Shown here: positions 57,922 through 64,000 of the stretch, one piece after another
Position numbering within the stretch: the first letter of the stretch is position 1
How the letters are laid out: each line of letters starts with the position of its first letter
Origin: Brevibacillus_H sp041920465
GTDB lineage: Bacteria > Bacillota > Bacilli > Brevibacillales > Brevibacillaceae
Length of the DNA stretch: 64,000 nt
Direction of reading: 5' to 3'
Assembly (NCBI GenBank): GCA_041920465.1
Contig: JBHGXW010000049.1
Coordinates: 29,688-93,687, forward strand
Translations under genes and position numbers: made by a program
Notes under the pieces: model-generated
Seen by the model: the letters and a program-made list of their open reading frames with translations, nothing else
Told to the model about the DNA's origin: nothing
The model's database searches: none

Positions 57922-59772
57922 ATGGGTAAAATTTTGATCATTGCCGAAAAACCAAGTGCGGCCAAAGCAATTGCCGATGCCTTGGGTCATTTTGTGAAAC
58001 AGGATGGTTATTTCGAGAACCAGCAATATTTGCTGTCATGGGCGATCGGCCACGTGATTCAACTGTCCGATCCGGAAGATTACGATCCGAAGCTGAAGCG
58101 CTGGAACTTGCAGTCCCTGCCGATTATTCCGGACTTCCGGTTAAAAGCGAACCCGAAAACAAAAAAACAGCTCGCCATTCTGCTGAAGCTGATCAGGCAG
58201 GCATCCGCCTTGATCAACGCCTGTGACTCCGGGCGGGAGGGCGAGTTGATTTTCCGCTATATTGTCTCCTACGCCAAAGCAACCCATTTGCCGATGAAGC
58301 GGCTTTGGACGGCATCGCTGACCAAAGAGGCGATCCGCGAAGCTTTTGCGGTGATGAAGCCGGCCGCTGAATACAACAATCTCTACTATGCGGCCGAATG
58401 CCGTTCGCGCGGCGACTGGCTGGTGGGGATTAATGCGACCCGGGGCTTTACCTGCAAGTATGGGGAACTGCTGTCGCTCGGCCGTGTGCAAACCCCTACG
58501 CTCGCCTTGTTGGTGAAACGGCAGCAGGAGATTGAAGCATTCGTCCCCTCCGATTATTGGGAGGTTTTTGCCACTTTCACCGATTCCGATAAAAGCTACA
58601 CAGGAAAATGGTTCAATGAAAAAGGCAGCCGATTCGATACGGAAGAGAAGGCCAAAGAGCTTCAGGCCAAAGTGAAGAATCAGCCGGCAACCGTCACTCA
58701 CTATGAAGAAAAGGAAAAAAAGGAAAAACCGCCCTGGCTGTTCGACCTTACTTCCCTGCAGCGATTATGCAACCGCAAGTTTCACTTTACCGCTGCCGAC
58801 ACCTTGAAAGCAGCGCAGAGCTTGTATGAGAAAAAGCTGATTACTTACCCGCGGACAGACTCGGTATTTCTCTCTTCCGATCTTGTGCCCAAACTGCCCG
58901 CCATCCTGAGAAAATTGGGGCAAAATCCGGTCTATCAGGAACTGGCGCAAAGGGCTAATCCGTCCCTGGTTCACGCGGGCAACCGGCGGGTGGTGCGAGA
59001 TGATTTGATCACCGACCACCATGCCATCATCCCAACAGAAGAAAAAGCGGGCAAACTGCCAGACAAGGAGCAAAGAGTGTATGATCTGATCGTCCGCCGC
59101 TTCCTTGCCCAATATTATCCCGATGCCATCTATCATGAAGTAAGCATCACCACGCTTTGTCAGGGAGAAACCTTCTCTTCCAAAGCGAAGCGACTGGTTG
59201 ATCCGGGATGGAAGCAGGCAGAAGGAAAGCAGGAGTCCAAAAAAGAAGACGAGGAAGAAACAGAAGAGCTGCCGGTTCTTCAGACAGGCCAGACCGTTTC
59301 TTGCGCAGGTACGCGGCGCAAAAAAAGCAAGACCCAGCCGCCCAAGCCGTACACAGAGGACAGTTTGCTCCAAGCAATGGAGAATGCCGGCAAGGAGCTG
59401 AAGGATGAAGAATTAAAAGAGGCGATGAAAGACCGCGGGCTGGGTACACCCGCCACCCGGGCAAGCATAATCGAACGCTTAAAGCAGGTTGGATATATCA
59501 AAGCAGAACGGAAAGCCTTAACTCCCACTCAAAAAGGCCGGGAATTAATCCGGCTAATTGAAAAAAACGGCCCAACGCTCCTCCTCTCTCCCGAGTTAAC
59601 CGGGGAATGGGAAAAACGGATAGCCGATGTGCAAAAAGGAACATATGACCCAAGACAATTTATGGAAAACATCAAAAAGTTGGCCTTTCACATCGTCGAG
59701 CAGGTAAACAAAGCAGTTTACGAAAAAATTACTTTGGAAAAAGAAAGAAAAAAAGCCAAAACCGAAAATTGA
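57922..59772 (+). CDS. topB: DNA topoisomerase III
   Basis: A type IA topoisomerase that decatenates DNA. The 616 residues start MGKILIIAEKPSAAKAIADA (Toprim domain), and the metal-binding DxE motif follows in CDSGREGELIFRYI. The active-site Tyr309 lies in LITYPRTDSVF. The central arch and gate domains and a basic, Lys/Glu-rich C-terminal tail follow; no zinc fingers are present, as in Bacillus TopB. The ATG at 57922 follows GGAAAGG and is chosen over an upstream frame that starts in the promoter region. Confidence 0.93.
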   Translation: MGKILIIAEKPSAAKAIADALGHFVKQDGYFENQQYLLSWAIGHVIQLSDPEDYDPKLKRWNLQSLPIIPDFRLKANPKTKKQLAILLKLIRQASALINACDSGREGELIFRYIVSYAKATHLPMKRLWTASLTKEAIREAFAVMKPAAEYNNLYYAAECRSRGDWLVGINATRGFTCKYGELLSLGRVQTPTLALLVKRQQEIEAFVPSDYWEVFATFTDSDKSYTGKWFNEKGSRFDTEEKAKELQAKVKNQPATVTHYEEKEKKEKPPWLFDLTSLQRLCNRKFHFTAADTLKAAQSLYEKKLITYPRTDSVFLSSDLVPKLPAILRKLGQNPVYQELAQRANPSLVHAGNRRVVRDDLITDHHAIIPTEEKAGKLPDKEQRVYDLIVRRFLAQYYPDAIYHEVSITTLCQGETFSSKAKRLVDPGWKQAEGKQESKKEDEEETEELPVLQTGQTVSCAGTRRKKSKTQPPKPYTEDSLLQAMENAGKELKDEELKEAMKDRGLGTPATRASIIERLKQVGYIKAERKALTPTQKGRELIRLIEKNGPTLLLSPELTGEWEKRIADVQKGTYDPRQFMENIKKLAFHIVEQVNKAVYEKITLEKERKKAKTEN

Positions 59773-59790
59773 CGAAGCTGTGACTCGGGT

Positions 59791-59802
59791 GTATGATCAT
59801 AC
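59791..59802. repeat. 12-bp palindrome upstream of the SulP gene
   Basis: GTATGATCATAC is a perfect palindrome 62 bases before the ATG and overlaps a -10-like TACTAT (59800-59805). It could be a repressor operator, but no matching -35 is visible. Confidence 0.4.
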
Positions 59803-59864
59803 TATTCCAAACTGTACAACGTAAAAAAAATAACTTGACAATCTAACGTAAAGAAGGGTCTTTC

Positions 59865-61634
59865 ATGAAAGGGTTTTATGCGGAAAGATTTCAAAGCTAC
59901 TCGTTTCATCATTTGCGAAAGGATCTGATCTCCGGTTTGATCGTCGGCATTATCGCCATCCCTTTGGGTATGGCTTTTGCCATTGCTTCGGGAGTAAAAC
60001 CGGAATACGGCATCTACACCACGATTGTTGCCGGTGTGTTAATCTCCTTGTTCGGCGGTTCCAAATTCCAGATAGGCGGCCCGACCGGTGCCTTTGTGCC
60101 GATCCTGTTTGCAATCGTGATGAGCTACGGCTATGAAAATCTTTTAATCGCCGGTTTCCTTGCAGGAATTATGTTATGTATCATGGGCCTTTTAAAACTG
60201 GGGGGATTGATAAAGTTTATTCCCCGCCCGGTGACGGTTGGCTTTACCAGCGGTATCGCCGTGATTATTTTTAGCGGCCAGATCACCAATTTTCTTGGCC
60301 TGCGAAACGTGGAGAAACATGAAACCTTTATTCCCAATATGGTGGAGATTTATCATCATCTGGACACGATCAACTGGTATAGTGTAGCCACCGCCATGAT
60401 TTGTCTCGTATGTATCATTCTGACTCCTCGGCTCGTTCCGAAAATCCCTGGTCCATTGATCGGGTTGACTGTTTCCAGTATCATCGCTACGTTTTTCTTC
60501 AGCGGAGAAGTAGCAACGATTGGCTCCACGTTTGGTCCTATTCCAAGCAAATTGCCTGCCATTCATTTCCCGCAAATCACCTTTGACAGCGTTCAGCACA
60601 TGTTGATGCCGGCCTTTGTCATCGCCTTGCTGGGTGGCATTGAGTCGCTTCTGTCAGCGGTGGTAGCAGACGGGATGACCGGCAGCAGGCACAACAGTAA
60701 CCGGGAATTAATCGGGCAGGGAATCGCCAATCTGGTTACCCCCCTGTTCGGCGGAATCCCGGCTACCGGCGCGATTGCCAGAACGGCTACAAACATTAAG
60801 AACGGCGCGGTTTCGCCAATGTCCGGAGTGATACACGGGCTGGTTGTGCTTTTGACCTTGCTGCTCTTGGCGCCCTACGCCTCTTTGATTCCGCTGGCCA
60901 GCATGGCACCTATTCTGATGGTAGTGGCGTGGAATATGAGCGAACGGACAGAGTTTGCCCATATCATAAAGACCAAATCAAGTGATTCGCTGGTGATGGT
61001 GGTTACTTTCTCCCTTACCGTTTTGACCGATTTGACAACGGCTGTGGAAGTTGGACTGCTCATGGCCGCCGCTTTGTTTGTCAAACGGATGAGTGACTTG
61101 CTTACTGTCGCCAAGGCGTTGCCAGCCCAGGAAGAACCGATGGAACGCTCTATTTCCTCCAAGCTGGAAGAACCGCATGAATGTCCGCAAATCAGCGTAT
61201 TCAATATCGAAGGCCCGCTCTTCTTCGGAGCAGCCCAGACGTTTGAGCAGTATATCATGGGTTCCATTCACTATACGCCCAAAGTGCTAATCCTGAGAAT
61301 GAGCCGTGTTCCGTTCATGGATACGACCGGTGAACACCACCTGTTAAGCATTGTAAAGCACTTCCAGCGTCACGGCGGAATTATTCTCATCTCCGGATTG
61401 GCCGACCAACCCAAAACCGTGTTGGAAAAAACAGGATTGTACGAAGAGATTGGCAAACAGCACTTTTTTGACCATACCAGTGAAGCGATTCACTACGCGA
61501 CAACCCTGATTGACCAGAAAAAGTGTACCGGCTGCAAACACTTTGCTTTCCGTGAATGTTTATCCCTTTCCCATGTCGTACATTCCAAGGAGCGTAATCC
61601 CAATTTGGTCGTGCCGACTTCGGTGAAATCATAG
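59865..61634 (+). CDS. SulP family anion transporter with STAS domain and Cys-rich tail
   Basis: A membrane transporter of 589 residues for sulfate, bicarbonate or another anion. Membrane domain (about 15-420): LISGLIVGIIAIPLGMAFAI, GGPTGAFVPIL and GLLKLGGLIKFIPRPVTVGFTSG are typical SulP motifs. A STAS domain (about 450-550: ISVFNIEGPLFFGAAQTFEQ) follows. The last 40 residues carry CxxC and a third Cys (KKCTGCKHFAFRECLSLSH), an uncommon tail that may bind metal or respond to redox. GAAGGG precedes the ATG. A perfect 12-bp palindrome GTATGATCATAC lies upstream at 59791-59802. Confidence 0.88.
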   Translation: MKGFYAERFQSYSFHHLRKDLISGLIVGIIAIPLGMAFAIASGVKPEYGIYTTIVAGVLISLFGGSKFQIGGPTGAFVPILFAIVMSYGYENLLIAGFLAGIMLCIMGLLKLGGLIKFIPRPVTVGFTSGIAVIIFSGQITNFLGLRNVEKHETFIPNMVEIYHHLDTINWYSVATAMICLVCIILTPRLVPKIPGPLIGLTVSSIIATFFFSGEVATIGSTFGPIPSKLPAIHFPQITFDSVQHMLMPAFVIALLGGIESLLSAVVADGMTGSRHNSNRELIGQGIANLVTPLFGGIPATGAIARTATNIKNGAVSPMSGVIHGLVVLLTLLLLAPYASLIPLASMAPILMVVAWNMSERTEFAHIIKTKSSDSLVMVVTFSLTVLTDLTTAVEVGLLMAAALFVKRMSDLLTVAKALPAQEEPMERSISSKLEEPHECPQISVFNIEGPLFFGAAQTFEQYIMGSIHYTPKVLILRMSRVPFMDTTGEHHLLSIVKHFQRHGGIILISGLADQPKTVLEKTGLYEEIGKQHFFDHTSEAIHYATTLIDQKKCTGCKHFAFRECLSLSHVVHSKERNPNLVVPTSVKS

Positions 61635-61669
61635 TCAGGCGCTTACCGTTCACATGCAAATCTGAACTT

Positions 61670-61700
61670 ACTCCCCAGTCGCGCTCTGGGGAATTTTTTT
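61670..61700 (+). terminator. Terminator of the SulP gene
   Basis: A 7-bp stem, TCCCCAG/CTGGGGA (61672-61678 with 61686-61692), followed by seven T. Confidence 0.85.
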
Positions 61701-61729
61701 ATTTAAAATTTTTCCATGCGATGATTTCG

Positions 61730-61755
61730 TGAAACTATTGAAAAGATGAGCCGTA
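61730..61755 (+). promoter_or_regulatory. Sigma-W-type ECF promoter of the pspA cluster
   Basis: TGAAAC (61730-61735), exactly 16 bases, then CGTA (61752-61755) is the full sigma-W consensus. It precedes the pspA start by about 55 bases. In B. subtilis the pspA operon belongs to the sigma-W envelope-stress regulon. Confidence 0.75.
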
Positions 61756-61811
61756 TTATTTAAACAGAAACAGCAAAAAAGCGAAAACCATATTCCCGGG
61801 AGGAATACAAC

Positions 61812-62477
61812 ATGTCCATTTTTAAACGCCTGCGCGATCTTACACTTTCTAACCTTTACGCTCTGATTGAAAAAGCGGAAGATCCGATCAAGATGACTGA
61901 CCAGTATTTGCGTGACATGCAAGAAGATCTGGAAGAGGCGGAGAAAGCGGTCGCGGCCCAAATTGCGCTGGAGAAAAAATTCAAGCAGCTGTACGAACAA
62001 CAGGAAGAATTGGTCAAAAAACGGGACGAACAGGCTCATATTGCCGCCCAGGCGAAAAATATCGACCTCGCCCGCCGCGCATTGGAAGAAAAGAAAACGG
62101 CTGAACAAAAGATGATCGAATACAAAGCAAGCTATGAACAAAACAAACTGGCTGCCGACAACCTGCGCGAAAAGCTGGCAGAAATGAAGAAGCAAATCAA
62201 CGAACTGAAAAACAGACGCGAAACACTTGTTGCCCGCGTGAACGCCGCCAAAGCGCAGAAAAATATTAATCAGGCCATGTCCGGATTTAACGCTGACTCC
62301 GCACTGGCCGGCTTGCAGCGAATGGAAGAAAAGGCGCTCCAGCTGGAGGCGGAGGCCGAAGCAAGCGGAGAAGTGTACAAAAAAGAAAAATCATTGGACG
62401 AAGAAATCGCCAAGCTTAACAAAGATCAGCAAATCGAGGATGAATTAGCTGCGCTCATGAAAAAGTACGAGGGGTAA
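61812..62477 (+). CDS. pspA: PspA/IM30 (phage shock protein A) family
   Basis: PspA coats and stabilises the inner membrane during envelope stress. The 221-residue protein is almost all coiled coil. It begins MSIFKRLRDLTLSNLYALIEKAEDP (membrane-binding amphipathic helix), followed by long heptads of Glu, Lys, Ala and Gln, and ends with the helix DELAALMKKYEG. GGGAGG lies nine bases before the ATG. It is first in the stress cluster under the sigma-W-like promoter. The neighbouring genes replace the ydjGHI partners of B. subtilis. Confidence 0.92.
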   Translation: MSIFKRLRDLTLSNLYALIEKAEDPIKMTDQYLRDMQEDLEEAEKAVAAQIALEKKFKQLYEQQEELVKKRDEQAHIAAQAKNIDLARRALEEKKTAEQKMIEYKASYEQNKLAADNLREKLAEMKKQINELKNRRETLVARVNAAKAQKNINQAMSGFNADSALAGLQRMEEKALQLEAEAEASGEVYKKEKSLDEEIAKLNKDQQIEDELAALMKKYEG

Positions 62478-62558
62478 CCCGCTTAGTCGGTTCCCCTTTC
62501 TTTCCTTTCCTTCATCCTGGCAGCGTGTCTGTATGATACGTAGAGAGGGGTCTCATCA

Positions 62559-63065
62559 ATGAGTTTGTTGAAACGAATCCAGAATTTATTTGCCAAACAA
62601 GAACCGCCTATACCGGAAAAGAGCATCATGACCACAGGACCGGGAGACATCATCGAGGTCTCGCTTGTCACGTATCAGGTGGTTGGTCAGACACGGTGCG
62701 CCAACCGTAACGCCATTCTGCTTACGCTGCAGGACGACAACACTGTGCGCTATCTGCATATCGAAGAACGCGAACGAACCGTTTACCAGCTGTACAATGG
62801 AATTGACGGACGGCTGGATTCAGTGGACGAGGTTCCGACAACAATCGAAATGGAAGATACTGTCTATCATTTGGAAGAGCAGTACAACGGCAGGGTAACC
62901 ACTTTGGGCAAGTGCCCTTTTGCCGGCCCTGGAGAACAATACGTCTGGCAGTATCAATCCGATGACCGCAAATTGCTGCGAGTCGAGTGGCAGGATGGCC
63001 GATTTATGCTGTATGAAGGAGAATTCGTTCTTCCGGCAGATGTGCAAGTATTACGCGGTGCTTAG
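62559..63065 (+). CDS. DUF4178 protein
   Basis: A 168-residue cytoplasmic protein, mostly beta-strands (GPGDIIEVSLVTYQVVGQTRC, LLTLQDDNTVRYLHIEERE, VWQYQSDDRKLLRVEWQDG). The pattern VYHLEEQYNGRVTTLGK fits the DUF4178 family, which is commonly found next to pspA and DUF4247 genes in Bacilli. Function is unknown; a role in envelope-stress handling is inferred from the neighbours. GAGAGGGG lies eight bases before the ATG. It is 82 bases downstream of pspA and 12 bases ahead of the next gene. Confidence 0.82.
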   Translation: MSLLKRIQNLFAKQEPPIPEKSIMTTGPGDIIEVSLVTYQVVGQTRCANRNAILLTLQDDNTVRYLHIEERERTVYQLYNGIDGRLDSVDEVPTTIEMEDTVYHLEEQYNGRVTTLGKCPFAGPGEQYVWQYQSDDRKLLRVEWQDGRFMLYEGEFVLPADVQVLRGA

Positions 63066-63077
63066 GGGGGACTTGTG

Positions 63078-63839
63078 ATGAAACAGCAACTCCTCAAAGC
63101 CATTCAGATCGTATTGATTCCTGCCTTGTTTTTGCTTCTCCTGGCGGGCTGCGGTGATCAATCGGTAAGCGATACCTATCCGCTGGAATCAATCGTGAAC
63201 AAGGATGGTGGACAGGTATCCCGAATTTATCGGGCCGAAAAACAATCCGTGCCCGAAGTGGCCCATCAGTTAGCCGATCAAAATACGCCTGATGAAATCT
63301 CCAAAGACGACCAACAGCACATGTTTCTTGTCTATTCCGATGAATGGTATCACATCCAGCAGGACCCGAACAAACCGGAAGATACTCTCATCGAAGTGGA
63401 CAGCAAAGAATTCGTGCGGCAAAATTACGACCGTTCCTTCCTGGAAGGCTACATTCTAGCCAGCCTTCTGGATAATGTGTTTGATTCTCTCAAGCACTAT
63501 CCCGGCCATTATCGCGGTTATACCACAAAAGACATTTACAAGCCGGCTGTGGAGTATCACCCTCCTACCGATTCGGAAAGGAAAGCGGCTCCCCCCATCA
63601 CCAAAGACGGAACGGGAACCATTGTCAAGCGGGGCAGCAATAAAAAATCAAGCGGCTCCGATTATTCTGGCACACCCCCCTCTTCGGGAAATACCGGTAA
63701 AATCTATAAGAGCTCAAGTGACGGCTCATCCATATCGGGCAACTCTTACGGGGGATACCGTTCTCCCACCTTCACCCCCCGAAGCAAATCGCCGCCGCGC
63801 ACATCGGGCGGGTTCGGAAAAATTTTTAAAAGAAGATAG
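63078..63839 (+). CDS. DUF4247 lipoprotein
   Basis: A 253-residue exported protein. The N-terminus (MKQQLLKAIQIVLIPALFLL) ends in a lipobox LAGC (Cys near residue 25), so it is a lipoprotein. The DUF4247 domain (about 30-145) includes LESIVNKDGGQVSRIYRAEK, YSDEWYHIQQDP and DRSFLEGYILASLL. The rest is Ser/Gly/Pro-rich (about 150-253) and ends in a basic GGFGKIFKRR. I chose the ATG at 63078 (GGGGGG seven bases upstream) over the GTG at 63075. Likely works with PspA and the DUF4178 protein. Confidence 0.82.
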   Translation: MKQQLLKAIQIVLIPALFLLLLAGCGDQSVSDTYPLESIVNKDGGQVSRIYRAEKQSVPEVAHQLADQNTPDEISKDDQQHMFLVYSDEWYHIQQDPNKPEDTLIEVDSKEFVRQNYDRSFLEGYILASLLDNVFDSLKHYPGHYRGYTTKDIYKPAVEYHPPTDSERKAAPPITKDGTGTIVKRGSNKKSSGSDYSGTPPSSGNTGKIYKSSSDGSSISGNSYGGYRSPTFTPRSKSPPRTSGGFGKIFKRR

Positions 63840-63869
63840 CCTGCTTCAAGCGTGAGCGAATGATTCTTC

Positions 63870-63900
63870 TTCACAGGGCATGTCCTGTGGAATTTTTTTA
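63870..63900 (+). terminator. Terminator after the DUF4247 gene
   Basis: A 6-bp stem, CACAGG/CCTGTG (63872-63877 with 63884-63889), followed by seven T. It ends the pspA cluster. Confidence 0.75.
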
Positions 63901-64000
63901 CGTCTGAAGATCCTAGGATCATTCCTGTTTGTGGTCATGGGATTATTGATCAAGCGGTATTTGGCGGTTGTTTGCATAGGGCAGGTATTCTCGCGCTGTA

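Noticed and set aside
63901..64000. Possible gene end on the minus strand (stop at 63943-63945, preceded by AREYLPYANNRQ) or a plus-strand membrane segment
   Set aside because: Only about 20 to 30 codons fall in the window, and both strands are open, so neither can be supported.
1..64000. tRNA, rRNA, CRISPR arrays, transposases or phage genes
   Set aside because: I looked for cloverleaf sequences, regular direct repeats and DDE or integrase motifs and saw none that I could support.

Overview
The window is chromosomal DNA of a Gram-positive, endospore-forming Firmicute, most likely in the order Bacillales (Paenibacillaceae or Alicyclobacillaceae relatives). The evidence is the Bacillus-type order yicC-remA-gmk-rpoZ-coaBC-priA-def-fmt-rsmB-rlmN-prpC-prkC-rsgA-rpe, a PyrR-attenuated pyr operon, RqcH, YjzC, CcdC and DUF2512 proteins, a coat-like Cys/His/Tyr-rich protein and strong AGGAGG-type ribosome binding sites. 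G+C is roughly 50% or more, except for an AT-rich cadmium-resistance block. I cannot name the genus from sequence alone. No rRNA, tRNA, CRISPR array or transposase was seen.

Layout. 1-495 (-): thiN, running off the left edge. 601-2815 (-): polar amino acid ABC transporter. 3075-4205 (+): M20 carboxypeptidase. 4292-6933 (-): AT-rich cadC-cadA module with its promoter and operator. 6917-7702: small membrane ORFs, partly decayed. 7892-22247 (-): the housekeeping operon (translation, replication restart, CoA synthesis, Ser/Thr kinase and phosphatase), read from a clear sigma-A promoter at 22218-22247. 22428-26475 (+): rqcH, a DUF2512 membrane protein, a Gln/Asn/Gly-rich protein and a secreted parvulin foldase. 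26571-26850 (-): a probable 6S RNA gene with promoter and terminator. 26873-30411 (-): acyl-CoA ligase, enoyl-CoA hydratase and CoA-transferase. 30582-35548: coat-like protein, DMT exporter with its GntR regulator, YjzC, a sigma-region-1.1-like protein, DUF309, CPBP protease and CcdC.

35677-46088 (-): the pyrimidine operon pyrR-pyrP-pyrB-pyrC-carA-carB-pyrF-pyrE, with three PyrR attenuators and no pyrK or pyrD. 46090-48234 (-): rluD, lspA and a small kinase-like protein. 48340-57686 (-): a five-gene alpha-glucan operon encoding a DUF4912 protein, a GH57-GT4 fusion, a nucleotidyltransferase fused to a degenerate phosphohexomutase domain, a GH15 glucoamylase-like enzyme and an intact phosphohexomutase. 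57922-61634 (+): topB and a SulP transporter with a Cys-rich tail. 61730-63839 (+): pspA, DUF4178 and DUF4247 genes behind a near-perfect sigma-W-type promoter.

Most noteworthy points: the alpha-glucan operon and its pseudo-mutase; the probable 6S RNA; the sigma-W promoter of the pspA cluster; the pyr operon lacking dihydroorotate dehydrogenase genes; the separation of thiN from rpe by inserted DNA; and a free-standing sigma region 1.1-like protein.
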